Assembly: GCF_902167145.1 (NCBI RefSeq)
Contig: NC_050100.1
Coordinates: 189,899,439 to 189,963,438, forward strand
DNA length: 64,000 nucleotides
Reading direction: 5' to 3'
Source of the DNA: Zea mays
Taxonomy: Eukaryota; Streptophyta; Magnoliopsida; Poales; Poaceae
Shown here one piece after another: positions 43,444 through 54,523 of this stretch. The translations under genes were made by a program, and so were the position numbers. The notes under the pieces were generated by a model. It was not told the origin of the DNA. It made no database searches and saw only the letters and a list, made by a program, of their open reading frames with translations. Within the stretch, counting starts at the first letter, position 1. The number at the start of each line of letters is the position of its first letter.

Positions 43444-43450
43444 TATAAAA
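43444..43450 (+). promoter_or_regulatory. Internal TATA box in element D
   Basis: TATAAAA in CGCCTATAAAACTCCCC, followed by a C/A-rich leader (CTCGCTCAAAGCAAAGCAC) and, 120 bp on, the ATG at 43570. The layout copies the LTR promoter (TATA, C-rich leader) but the sequence is different. It would give a second, shorter transcript from inside the element. Confidence 0.5.
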
Positions 43451-43569
43451 CTCCCCCCACCAGCTCCCTCAACTCCCATCTCGCTCAAAGCAAAGCACAC
43501 ACCAGATAAAATCCCCTCTGCCAAATCGCAAGCAACTCCATTTTCCACTCCCTCGCCCCTAAGATCACA

Positions 43570-43701
43570 ATGCTTGGTGATTCTTGGGTTGAATACTTTT
43601 GCACATGGTTCATAGTCTTTGGTTTCCTCCAGTGTATGATAGTAATACTCTTTGATAGAATCCTCCAGTGGGAAGAGCAAAGAGAAAGAAAGAGGCAGTG
43701 A
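43570..43701 (+). CDS. 43-residue single-pass membrane micro-ORF in element D
   Basis: It is the first ATG after the internal TATA box and leader. The product starts MLGDSWVEYF, has about 20 uninterrupted hydrophobic or aromatic residues (CTWFIVFGFLQCMIVILF) and ends in a charged tail (DRILQWEEQRERKRQ). That is the shape of a tail-in-cytosol, single-pass membrane micropeptide. I know of no family for it. The alternative is a chance frame: 43 codons is short, though the hydrophobic block, the promoter context and the clean stop are suggestive. Confidence 0.4.
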   Translation: MLGDSWVEYFCTWFIVFGFLQCMIVILFDRILQWEEQRERKRQ

Positions 43702-43711
43702 AAAGTGAAAA

Positions 43712-44155
43712 GTGAGAAGAGAAAAAGAAAATAGTGAAGAGAAGATAAGAAGAAGGTTGTCCCAGAATCAACCCTGTGTCAGTCATTTCTCCGCAGCCTG
43801 CTCAAGCAGCAACAGCAGAAGAAGGCCCCGTAATACCCTTGTTATGAGGTACTTCAAGGAGTTCAAATCCCCAAGATTCAAGAGTTCTACCCTCATTATT
43901 TTTAAGTGGGGTAGTGTTCTAGCAAGGTTCCTGCTATGGAGAAAAATAAGAAGGCCTGTAGCAAGCTTGTGGAGGACCGGATCATCAAAGCTTATAAGTT
44001 TTTGGATGAGAAGTGGTCACCCAAGTTTTGTTGATGAAGCAGTAGAAGACCAATCAAGGAAAGAATCCATGTGGGAGTTCGCAAGAGAAAGGTTTGCGTG
44101 TTGGCATCGATGCTTCTCTAATAAGCTAGCTGCCAAGCGAAACCCAGAAGCCTGA
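43712..44155 (+). other. Basic open frame of unknown meaning in D
   Basis: A 147-codon frame begins 10 bp after the micro-ORF stop and encodes an Arg/Ser/Lys-rich product. Its middle overlaps TTTTTAAGTGGGGTAGTG (about 43898-43915), a near-copy of the polypurine tract at the 3' LTR, which argues that at least this part was non-coding or pol-derived. It is probably a chance frame, but its immediate downstream position deserves mention. Confidence 0.2.
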
Positions 44156-44303
44156 AGATGATCTTTGAGTAGCCAGAATCAGCGTTTGCAATCAGCAATC
44201 GGATGCTCCTGAAAGGCCAGATTTTGTTGAAGTTCCATCTCCTCGAAGCGTCTGCAAAGTGAAGATATGTAGCTGAAGTAAAGCTATACCCATAACCCTT
44301 CTA

Positions 44304-44346
44304 AGCCAAATCTTGAGGACGAGATTCCTTTTAAGTGGGGTAGATT
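44304..44346 (+). other. Polypurine tract of D with fossil pol C-terminus
   Basis: AAGTGGGGTAGA lies directly before the 3' LTR and serves as the plus-strand primer. The codons leading into it read KPNLEDEIPFKWGR, like the last residues of Del/Tekay pol. Everything else of pol is gone. Confidence 0.7.
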
Positions 44347-47300
44347 TGTAGCATCCCAAAAATTCAAATCCTGAAATTTTATCAAACTTGCTCTAAATTC
44401 AAAATGAATTTCAAATTTCATTTCAAAATGTTTGTTTGCGAGTTGATATCAACAAATAAAGTATAGTGGTCTATATTCTCTCTAAAATTCTCCTCAAAAT
44501 ATCCTACAAATATTTCCCCAATAATCCCCCTCAAATTGTTTCCAGAAATACTGCCCAGATATTTCCCGAGTAATCCCCTTCAATTTCTTTCCAGAAATAT
44601 TGCCCAGATATTCCACCAACATATCTCCAAGTATTTTCTTCCTAAGAAATACCTTCATAATCATTTTTCAAGTCCCTACAAATATTTTCTTCATAACTTT
44701 TCTCATGCTTATACGTATACGTATGCCTCCAATGTCATACGGTGAGCTCTACAAGCAAATCTCACTTATACAAGACAATACATGCTAATCTCCCACTAAT
44801 CCTCTCATCCTCCCACTAATCCTCTCATCCCTCCCCCTAATTCATCGTTCGTTCATAGTCCCTATTCATCGTTCTTCCAGATAATCTTTGACCTGCCGTT
44901 ATGCTGCCGAAATTCCGATCGTTCGTTCGTCCGATCATTCGATCGTTCGTCCAAATAATCTTTTCCCTGCCGTTATGCTGCCGAAATGCTGATCGTTCGT
45001 TCGTTCGATCATTCGATCGTTCATCGTTCATCGTTCGTTCATAGTCCCTATTCATCGTTCTTCCAGATAATCTTTGTCCTGCCGTTATGCTGCCGAAATT
45101 CTGATCGTTCGTTCGTCCGATCATTCGATCGTTCGTCCGTTCGTTCGTCCGATCATTCGATCGTTCGTCCGTTCGTTCATAGTTCCTATTCATCGTTCAT
45201 CGTTCGTTCATACGACTATTCACCATCACTATTCATCGTTACTATTCACCGTTACTATTCATTATCATTGCTATTCATCGACACTATTCGCCATCATTAC
45301 TGTTTATTGTTACTATTCATCGGTCATCCGATCACCCCAAATTTCAACTACTCATCCATCATGCTTTCCAGTCCACCTAAGACCAGCCAGACCCATATTC
45401 CAGTCATACGAACTCCGGTGACTGTGATTTTCCTTCCAGTAGGGAACCTCCCATCTGGTCCCCCATCCTAGGTTTCTCCAAGTTGAGCATGCTTTACTTT
45501 GAGATTCCTTTGAACCAGGCTTCCAAACTTAGATTCCAATAATTCTTGTTTCTAAATTCTTGTCAAACGATTCCCTATCCAACCATATCATCCCTTAAGC
45601 CTGGTCCATATTCCAGAAAAACTCCCAAAATACTCTTGTTCTATATTTTGCCTATAACTCTCCTCTTCATACTAAGTCAGACGTTTCATTTGTTACTATT
45701 CTCACCAACAGTGAACTTCACTGTGCTACACCACATACACCCAGCTATAAATACACCCAGCTCCCTTCTCCCTCTCCACACACACTCAACACCCTCAGCC
45801 AAGGCAAACACCCCACCCACTCAGTTACTCTACTCTGCCGGCTACACGCATAGTGTCGCTTCGCCTCCAGTCCACCCTCCTGGTAAGCACCTCCGCTCCA
45901 CCACCAGTAATATCACAACACCACATGACACAGATTCTACTCAAGACTCTACCCATCCATATATCACTATTCTGACCACTATACTAAATATTTGTTGGTA
46001 TACTTTCTTGTTTGTATGTTTGCTTGTTCATGTTGCATAGTTATCGGAGCGTTCATGCTGTCTCGTGGAGGCCAGATCTGCAAGTCTACGCTAGGCGGTG
46101 GAGCCAGAAGCCAGTTCCGCGAGCTCTCCCCCCTTTCGCCGGATAAGCATGACAAGCTCACTGGATCCCTTTGATGCATAAATTACCTATGATTTTTCAA
46201 CCACAACCCTCAGCCTGTTATTTTATGCATGATATGATTTTGAGACAAGTTATTATGGCCACCCAGCCGCTTGCCGCAATCAATCCTTGATATATTTGTT
46301 CCAAATGATTCGAGAAAAGGTGTGAGTTTTTCAAAAGAAAATGCTTTTCAAAATGTGTATGATGAAGGGTTTTCACCCTTATCACCTTTGAGTAGGGATA
46401 ATCAGGGACTCCCTGGTTTAGGGGAGGGCCTAAGGTGATGACTCAGCTGGTTTAGGCGTGAGCAGAAGGATTGTCCCCTCTTATAAGGACTGGTCTGTCA
46501 TCTTTCACTACCTGTACTCATGATAAGTACAACCACTCGAGACTGTGTGGGCAGTCACTCAATCTAAACTCGTACGATCTAACCCTAGGGTTATGAAGTC
46601 TGGGGAGCACCGGGAGGATAAGGAGGGGGAATGTTTTGTCCGATTTGGACATGGCGGTGGCCTGACTCCTTCCAGTATAACCGTTAAGGTTAGGACGTGC
46701 GAGGAAGGAAAGGGATTCGGATTCGGATCTCATTGATCATGAGATCGCAGAGCCGGACTAGTGGGTAAAGTGTACACCTCTGCGCAGAGTTTGAAAACCT
46801 ATTCGAATAGTCTGTGTCGACAGGAATGGACGAGTCTGGTGTGGTATGGCAATTAGTGTTTTGTTTTTTAAAAAAATAGGTGCGTTTGAGAAAAGTGGTT
46901 TTTAAAAGGTCCGGCGGTTGAGCCGTGAGCTATGGTGGACGGGAAGTCCAGTAGCTGTTTTTGAAAAAGGAAAAACCAGTTGAAAACTGCTGAGATACCT
47001 GGATGGTTTAGTCCAGGGGATTTTATTCTATATTGAAAAACTTCCTGCTCCTTTTGGAGAGGATGCGCTTTGCAAAAAATACAAAATGTTTTTCAAAACA
47101 ACCCTGCATAAAATATTGTTGTTTCTGCAAAATATCCTGAGCTCCACATATTCCATGCATTATATCTGATTTTCCCATTCCGCGGGTGAAGGTGGGCTGC
47201 TGAGTACGTTTGTACTCACCCTTGCTTATTTGTTGTTTTTCAGAAAAAGGAGATCGGGTAAGAGTTACGACTGTTCCCAACCTTGCCTATGGCTGTTGGA

Positions 47301-47515
47301 CCGCTGATTTGCTTCGCTGCGTATATCGGGCTGCTTTCAGCCCCACTCTGATGATATGCCCCGAGTTGTGGACCAACTCTTAAAGTTGATCGCCACCTTT
47401 ATAGGTTTGTCTCGTTTAAGCAGATCTGGAATCATCTGTTGTATAAATGTGTTTACTAGCCTCCTAGGACTAGTAATTGTATCACATTTTAGTCCCAAAG
47501 GATCGGGACGCTTCA
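44347..47515 (+). repeat. 3' LTR of element D
   Basis: 3,169 bp, same ends as 38111-41273. By eye it shows dozens of substitutions and small indels against its partner, most in the CGTTCGT repeat block, so D looks older than A, B and H. Confidence 0.93.
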
Positions 47516-48565
47516 ATTTCCCTTTCATGTATCTAGCGGTATACTACATATGTCGCCTCCAGATGCCCAGGTCTTTGTCGCATCCTTCTCTAGCAACGAA
47601 CATGTATGCCCGTCTCTTCCCTTCCCTTCCTGCTCTACGAAACCTTGGAAGTGCGGAGGCGAGGGATGGGGGGTCACTGATTTTCTTCCTATGGTACCCG
47701 TTCGATGGCTCGGCATTGCCTGTCTACATGACATTTTCCTTACCACGTTGTCGACTCGGTATGCTTCTACCGCTTCTATGTACCTGTCATCCATCCTTCT
47801 GACATTGCAAAAATTATTGTGTTGTTCCTCTATTGTTTTGGGTGTTAGTTTTTTGTTGTGCTAAGGATTGAACATAATTTGGGTGTGTTAATACTTTATT
47901 TATTGTCTGCACATGGTTTGTGTTCTTCCGATGATGGCTCATGGATCCTGCAAAATATATGTTAGGATTTGGAGATCCATACTGGCACTACCACATGGTG
48001 CTCGTCCCTTATGTTCTTGGCTCTTGCAAGCATTAGGTTGTTTCTGAGACCACATTGGCTCAATGGACTCCATAGTGTTTGAGGTTGCTGAATTGAATGG
48101 AGCAACAATGATTTATCACACTAACAGTAAAAGGAAAGGTTATTTGTTGGTTTTAAACGTTATACGAAGTACCATAATTTGTATGGAGCGCATCCAGTTT
48201 TTATTGATGCTTGACTTTAGCAATCACTCCATATTTTGATCTATCTTTTATGTTTGAGTTTATGTGACTTATTTTAGAAACTTGAGATCACAAACTTCCT
48301 CTTATTTGGTCTCTATATGGTGGAATTATGTCATTCTATAATCTTTGTTTGTTCAGTTAGTCGCTGTGAACTCTCTTCCAATCGCTCTCTTCATTGGTCA
48401 TGTTGTACCAAGACATATTGGATGGAGTAAACAACAACATCAGTTAGCCAAATCAAACAAATATTATATGGAGAATGGAGACAATAAAAAATCTTAAGAT
48501 CTTTTTAGTGGACAGTTTATATGGGTATTGTTGTGAGCCATCGCAACGCACGGGCAACAAACTAG

Positions 48566-48997
48566 TCTACATATATACCTCACATTTAATGGATTAAATG
48601 AATTAATGAACTATGAACAAAATAATTTTTACACATCTCATGCTAGAGTTCTTGTGGTTGCATTTGACATAAAATTAAAAACCGCATTATAATTGAATTT
48701 AAATTCAAATCCCTAATAGGAGAAAGAAATATGAAATAGAAAAAAGAAAAGAAAAGAGAAAGGGATAAAAGCCTCGCTGGGCCCATTGCTCACCCCCTCA
48801 GCCCATCTAGCGTCTGCATCATGCAGCCCAAATGGTAAAGTCGGCACCGACATGTGGGGCGTGGTCGTCAGCCACACAGCGCCACCCGCGCGCTTCATCA
48901 TGACAGTCCATCACTGACACCGTGGGGCCGTCAACCTGGTGGCAAACCATGCGCTCGTGGACTCGCGTAGGTAGCTGACAAATAGCCCCTGCCTGCC
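48566..48997. other. Unassigned sequence between the Helitron end and Huck
   Basis: AT-rich at first, then GC-rich with GACATGTGGGGCG and GGGCCCA words of a sort frequent in grass promoters. No gene or known repeat end is recognised. Confidence 0.35.
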
Positions 48998-49501
48998 TGT
49001 CGGGGACCATAATTAAGGGTACCCCCAAGACTCCTAAATCTCAGTTGGTAACCCCCATCAGCACAAAGCTACAAAGGCCTGATGGGCGCGATTCCGGTCA
49101 AGGCTCCGTCCACCCGAGAGACACGATCTCGTCACGCCCGAACCCAGCCTCGGGCAGGAACAGTAGACCAAGGCAGATTTACGCCTCGCCCGAGGGTCTC
49201 CTCAAGCGGTGGGCGCACCCTCGACTCGCTCGAGGCCTAGCTCGGGCAGGCTTCGCGGAGAAGCAACCTTGGTCGGATCGCTACGCCAACCGACCGTATC
49301 GCAAGAGCATTCAATGCAAGGATCGCCTGACACCTGATCCTGACGCGCGCTCCTCAGTCGACAGAGCCGAAGTGACCACAGTCACTTCGCCGCTCCACTG
49401 ACTGACCTGACAGGAAAACAGCGCCGCCTGCCCCGCTCCGACTGCTGTGCCACTCGACAGAGTGAGGCTGACAACAGCTAAGTCCAGCCTCGGGCGCCAT
49501 A

Positions 49502-49748
49502 GGAAGCTCCGCCTCGCCCGACCCCAGGGCTCGGGCTCAACCTCGACGCCGGACGACAAACTCCGCCTCGCCCGACCCCAGGACTCGGACTCAGCCTCGA
49601 CCTCGGAAGACGGACTCCGCCTCGCCCGACCCTAGGGCTCGGACTCAGCCTCGACCTCGGAAGACGGACTCCGCCTCGCCCGACCCCCGGGCTCGGACTC
49701 GACCTCGACCTCGGAGGAGTCACCGCCTCGCCCGACCTCGGGCTCGGA
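49502..49748 (+). repeat. 55-bp tandem repeats in the Huck LTR
   Basis: Four to five units share CTCCGCCTCGCCCGACCCC and GGGCTCGGACTCAGCCTCGA. They explain the repetitive Pro/Ser/Arg frames on both strands. Confidence 0.8.
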
Positions 49749-50186
49749 CCGACCATGTCACAGGGGGGCCATCATTACCCTGCCCCTAGCTAGCTCAGGC
49801 TAAGGGGAACAAGACCGGCGTCCCATCTGGCTCGCCCCGGTAAACAAGTAATGATGGCACCCCGCGTGCTCCATGACGACGGCAGCTCTCAGCCCCTTAC
49901 GGAAGCAAGGAGACGTCAGCAAGGATTCGACAGCCCCGACAGCTATACTTCCACGGGGCTCAAGCGCTCCTCCGACGGCCACGACATCACATGAACAGGG
50001 CGCCAAAACCTCTCCGACAGCCACGATGGCATGTACTTAGGGCTCTGGCTCCTCTCTGCTAGACACGTTAGCACATTGCTACACCCCCCATTGTACACCT
50101 GGGCCCTCTCCTTACGTCTAGAAAAGGAAGGTCCAGGGCTCTCGTATGAGAAGGTTGGCCGCGCGGGAGAACGGGCTGGCGCGCAA

Positions 50187-50188
<2 letters not shown>

Positions 50189-50221
<33 letters not shown>
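50189..50221 (+). repeat. CT dinucleotide microsatellite
   Basis: About 16 uninterrupted CT repeats inside the Huck LTR, downstream of the 55-bp array. Confidence 0.9.
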
Positions 50222-50223
<2 letters not shown>

Positions 50224-50470
50224 ACGCGAACGCTTGTAACCCCCTACTGCAAGCGCACCCGACCTGGGCGCAGGACAACACGGAGCCGCGGGTTCCCCTT
50301 TGCTGTTTTCCACCCTTTGTGCTCCGTCCCGCGCCAACCCATCTGGGCTGGGACACACGGCGACAATTTACTCGTCGGTCCAGGGACCCCCCAGGGTCGA
50401 AACGCCGACAGTTGGCGCGCTAGGTAGGGGCCTGCTGCGTGTTGACGAACAGCTTCCCGTCAAGCTCCAG

Positions 50471-52845
50471 ATGGGTAGTCTCCAGCAACCTCTTCAACCC
50501 GAGACGATGCTCTGTTTCGGGAGTCTTGAGTTCATGTCCCTCGACGGCAGCTACGACGTGATACTCCTTCCTCCGCCGTGCGACAACGACAATGGCGGCC
50601 GTCAGCCCGCCCGCCGGCGGCGGAATCGATGACGTCTTCCCCACGTGGCGGAAGAGCGACATCTGGGTCTGTCCTGTCACCTTCCCCGCCGACGGAGGAG
50701 GAGACGGGGCAGGCATGGCCAAGCAGGAGGCGGCACCTCGTCGGCTGTCGAGCGAGTCGACGGCGCCGGCGCCCCAACGGGGGATACGTCGGGCGTTGAC
50801 CTCACGACTGAGACGAAGACGAGCGTCGTTTCCCCGCAACACGCCAACCCCAAGCAGACGGACGACGCCGGCACACTCGCGAAGGACTTGTTGGGTGTTA
50901 GCCTCGTACCTGAGACAACGGTGCAGTCCGTCCCTGACGCGACTTCGTCACCACCCGTCGATCAAGAGGTACCGTCCGTTTCCCATCCCATGCCTTTTAG
51001 ATTCAGCTGCGACCCACCAAGCGACCCCTCTTCGGTGGACGCTTTCATAAAGGCACATCCAAACCCTCCGGGGTATCATATGCGGTCAACCTGGGACCAA
51101 CTGACGGCCGTTTCGACCTATGGGCCCCTGGGTTCCGAGGAAGATGACGAGCCCGACTCTGGTTAGGATTTCTCCGGGCTTGATAACCCCAGTGCCATGT
51201 GGGACTTCATGACCGCATGTGACTACTGCCTCTCCGATTGCTCCGATAGCAGCCGCAGCCTCGGCGACGAGGACTATGGCCCAAGTCGCGAATGCTTCCA
51301 CATCTATCTAGGGGGTCTCGACGAAGGCAACCATCTTGGTATGCCAGAGGACGGTGATCCCCCTAGGCCTGCGCCTCGCGTTGACATCCTTCGGGAGCTA
51401 GCTGTGGTCCCAGTCCCTGCGGGGGGTCAAGACGCACAGCTCGAGCAAATCCACGAGGTACAGGCCAGGCTCGACGAGGAAGCAGGACAACTTGTGCAGC
51501 TTCGACAAAATATCGGGCAGGAGTGGGCAGGTCGAGCACTGGCCGGAGAAGCGCATCATCTGGCCCAGGACGTCCAGCACCGCATCGCCGACGATGTCAG
51601 GGCAAGGCTGCCCCTGGCTTCCAGTGGGGTTGGCCAGAACCCGGCTGCAGCAGCGATACTACTCCGAGCGATGCCGGAACCGTCCACCACCGAGGGGCGG
51701 CGTATCCAGGGAGAGCTCAAGAATCTCCTGGAAGATGCCTCGGTCCGACGGGCCGAGAGCTCTGCCTCCCGAAGGCAGGGGTACCCCCTAGAGCATCGTG
51801 CCGTGACTTCCTGATTCATGTGGGAAGCGTCGGTCTACACCGGGCGCACGCGGAACACGGCACCTGCGGCCCCGGGTCGCCTCGGCAACGAGCACCACCG
51901 CCGCGACCGTCGAGCCCACCTCGACGAGAAGGTGCGCCGAGGCTACCACCCCAGGCGTGGGGGACGCTACGACAGCGGGGAGGATCGGAGCCCCTCGCCC
52001 GAACCACCCGGTCCGCAAGCTTTCAGCCGGGCCATACGACGGGCGCCGTTCCCGACCCGGTTCCAAACCCCGACTACCATCACCAAGTACTCGGGGGAGT
52101 CAAAACCGGAACTGTGGCTCACGGACTACCGGCTGGCCTGCCAGCTGGGTGGAACGGACGATGACAACCTCATCATCCGCAACCTTCCCCTGTTCCTCTT
52201 CGACGCCGCCCGATCCTGGCTGGAGCATCTGCCTCCTGCGCATATCTCCAACTAGGACGACCTGGTCAAAGCTTTCGCCGACAACTTCCAGGGCACATAC
52301 GTGCGCCCTAGGAACTCCTAGGATCTCCGAAGCTGCCGCCAGTAGCCGGGAGAATCCCTCCGGGACTACATCCGACGATTTTCGAAGCAGCGCACCGAGC
52401 TGTCCAACATCACCGACTCGGATGTCATCGGCGCGTTCCTCGCCGGCACCACTTGCCGCGACCTGGTGAGCAAGCTGGGTCGCAAGACTCCCACCAGGGC
52501 GAGCGAGCTGATGGACATCGCCACCAAGTTCGCCTCTGGTCAGGAGGCGGTCGAGGCCATCTTCTAAAAGGACAAGCGCCTCAGGGGCGCCAGTCGGAAA
52601 ACGTCCCCGAGGCGTCCGCTCAGCGCAGCGCGAGGAAGAAGGGCAAGAAGAAGTCACAAGCGAAACGCGACGTCGCCGATGCAGACCTTGTCGCCGCCGC
52701 CGAGCACAGGAACTCTCGGAAGCCTCCTGGAGGTGCCAACCTGTTCGACAAGATGCTCAAGGAGTCATGCCCCTATCATCAGGGTCCCGTCAAGCACACC
52801 CTTCAGGAGTGCGTCATGCTTCGGCGCTACATCCACAAGGCCGGG
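50471..52845 (+). pseudogene. Huck gag, multiply broken and truncated
   Basis: Begins near the ATG at 50471. Pieces of gag recur in different frames: 51197-51814 (acidic, with a coiled coil), 51818-52255 (gag core: PTTITKYSGESKPELWL, LPLFLFDAARSWLEHLP), then 52330-52560 (LRDYIRRFSKQRTELSN, FLAGTTCRDL). In-frame stops occur at 52253-52255, near 52320, near 52343 and near 52565, and there is a frameshift near 50632. It ends at YIHKAG, where element G is inserted. It is an old copy compared with A, B and H. Confidence 0.85.
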
Positions 52846-53191
52846 TGTTGGAACTTGCTCTTAGTTGCAAGGGGATCCAACAAGGGTGAACAATGGCGTT
52901 AACAGGGTTCTCGCGCGTGTTGGCAATAGCTCTGTTAATCTGGCCTCTCACGGGCACTGTGCGGGGGTATTTATAGGTGTCTGAGCGCCCAGCGCCTTGT
53001 GTTAAGGACGCATGTGCCCTCAGCCACCTAGGTTATCCCCAGAATATTCCCGTAAAGCAAGGTTACAGACTGTAATTACAGGAATGCCTTTACAAATTAG
53101 GCCCGTAACACGCGGCGGCCACGCGGGGCCCGTTACAATGGGCCGGATCACACGTGGGCCTCTGAGCTGGATGAGGTCGCACGGTGGGATG

Positions 53192-54521
53192 TGAAAGGGA
53201 ATTAGGCTTACACCTAGTTCCTAAATAATTTTGGTGGTTGAATTGCCCAACACAAATCTTTGGACTAACTAGTTTGCTCTAGTGTATAAGTTATACAGGT
53301 GTCAAAGGTTCACACTTAGCCAATAAAAAGACCAAGTGTTGAGTTCAACAAAAATGCAAAGGGGCAACCGAAAGCACCTCTGGTCTGGCACACCGGACTG
53401 TCCGATGTGCCACCGGACAGTGTCCGGTGCACCACCGGACATGTCCGGTGCACCAGAGGACTCCAACTCGAACTCGCCACCTTCGGGAATTTCCAGAGGC
53501 TCTCGCGCTATAATTCACCGGACTGTCCGGTGTGCACCGGACATGTCCGGTGCTCCAAGGAAGGGCGGCCTCAGGAACTCGCCAGCCTCGGGTTTTTCAT
53601 TCCAGCCGCTCCGCTATAATTCACCGGACTGTCCGGTGTGCACCGGACTGTCCGGTGCATCTGCGGAGCAACAGCTACTTCAGGCGCCAACGGCTACCTG
53701 CGACGGCATTTAATGCACGCGCAGTGCGCGCAGAGTCAGAGTCGCCCATGCCGGCGCACCGGACTGTGAACAGTGCATGTCCGGTGCGCCACCGGACATC
53801 AAGGCGGGCCCAGAAGACAGAACTCCAACGGTCGATTTCCAACGGCACTGGTGACGTGGCGGGGGCACCGGACTGTCCGGTGTGCACCGGACTGTCCGGT
53901 GCGCCATCGAACAGACAGCCCAGCCAACGGTCAAGTTTGGTGGTTGGGGCTATAAATACCCCAACCACCCCACCATTCATGGCATCCAAGTTCTCTACTT
54001 CCCAACTACTACAAGAGCTCTAGTATTCAATTCTAGACACACCAAAGAGATCAAATCCTCTCCAAATTCCACACAACGCCATAGTGACTAGAGAGAGTGA
54101 TTTGCTTGTGTTCTTTCGAGCTCTTGCGCTTGGATTGCTTCCTTCTTTCTTGATTCTTTCTTGTAATCAAACACTCACTTGTAATTGAGGCAAGAGGCAC
54201 CAATTGTGTGGTGGCCCTTGCGGGAAGTTTGATTCCCAAGTGATTTGAGAAGAGAAGCTCACTCGGTCCGAGGGATCGTTTGAGAGAGGGAAGGGTTGAA
54301 AGAGACCCGGCCTTTGTGGCCTCCTCAACGGGGAGTAGGTTTGCAAGAACCGAACCTCGGTAAAACAAATCCGCGTGTCACACTCTTCATTTGCTTGCGA
54401 TTTGTTTTGCTCCCTCTCTCGCGGACTCGTTTATATTTCTAACGCTAACCCGGCTTGTAGTTGTGATTATTTTTGAGAATTTCAGTTTCGCCCTATTCAC
54501 CCCCCCTCTAGGCGACTTTCA
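53192..54521 (+). repeat. 5' LTR of Sirevirus H
   Basis: 1,330 bp with about eleven palindromic or half-palindromic CACCGGAC...GTCCGGTG blocks before the TATA box at 53951. One is altered (GTCCGATG at about 53400). The LTR ends CTAGGCGACTTTCA. Confidence 0.95.
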
Positions 54522-54523
54522 AT

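Larger units (their letters stand above)
38111..47515 (+). mobile_element. Non-autonomous LTR retrotransposon D with 3.16-kb LTRs
   Basis: 9,405 bp with LTRs 38111-41273 and 44347-47515, and target duplication ATTTC (38106-38110 and 47516-47520) inside solo LTR E. The 3.07-kb interior has the TGGTATCAGAGC primer site and a polypurine tract but no protease, RT, RNase H or integrase. Just before the 3' LTR the frame NLEDEIPFKWGR survives, which resembles the very C-terminus of Del/Tekay-type chromovirus pol. LTR length and the CCCAAAAATTC start also fit that group (maize Prem1, Xilon, Tekay type; the exact name is uncertain). It encodes a 362-residue protein of its own. Confidence 0.9.
25301..47527 (-). 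mobile_element. Solo LTR E of a Sirevirus, reversed, holding elements B and D
   Basis: The plus strand starts TGAAAGTCGCCTAGAGG (25301), the reverse of the LTR end seen in A and H, and finishes CCCTTTCA (47527), the reverse of the LTR start. TGTAT flanks it on both sides (25296-25300 and 47528-47532). The visible LTR pieces are 25301-26150, 37709-38110 and 47521-47527, about 1,259 bp once the target copies are removed. No internal region exists, so it is the product of LTR-LTR recombination. It keeps the TATA box (TATTTATA at 25988, minus strand) and diverged copies of the CACCGGACAGTCCGGTG palindrome. Confidence 0.9.
24628..48565 (+). mobile_element. Candidate non-autonomous Helitron split by solo LTR E
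   Basis: The right end shows a Helitron 3' signature: GCAACGCACGGGC, which pairs imperfectly with GAGCCATC before it, then CTAG at 48562-48565 followed by T. The proposed left end is TCTATACCTC at 24628, preceded by A, as expected for insertion between A and T. Removing solo LTR E (25301-47527) and one target copy leaves about 1.7 kb. That remainder has GC-rich, gene-fragment-like DNA on the left and AT-rich DNA on the right, and no Rep/helicase. The 3' end is fairly convincing; the 5' end is a guess from the TC start. Confidence 0.4.
48998..50410 (+). repeat. 5' LTR of Huck F
   Basis: 1,413 bp, TGTCGGGGACC to AACGCCGACA. It contains a tandem array of about 55 bp (49502-49748, about five units with CTCCGCCTCGCCCGACCCC) and a CT microsatellite (50189-50221, about 16 repeats). 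The primer site TTGGCGCGCTAGGTAGGGG follows at 50412. Confidence 0.9.
48998..52845 (+). mobile_element. Huck (Gypsy/Tat) retrotransposon F, 5' part
   Basis: The LTR start TGTCGGGGACCATAATTAAGG and the many CCTCGCCCGA words identify Huck, an abundant maize Gypsy family. Present here: 5' LTR 48998-50410, primer site, and a decayed gag interrupted at 52845 by element G, which runs past the window end. The remainder of Huck should lie beyond. Confidence 0.9.

Noticed and set aside
43200..43615. Pro-rich frames (APPPPPPTPHL type) suggesting an extensin-like protein
   Set aside because: Three frames are open at once because the strand is almost free of A/T. There is no signal peptide or regular motif, and a TATA box lies inside.
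49045..50632. Several 60-130 codon frames in the Huck LTR and leader
   Set aside because: They come from the 55-bp GC-rich repeats and the CT microsatellite.
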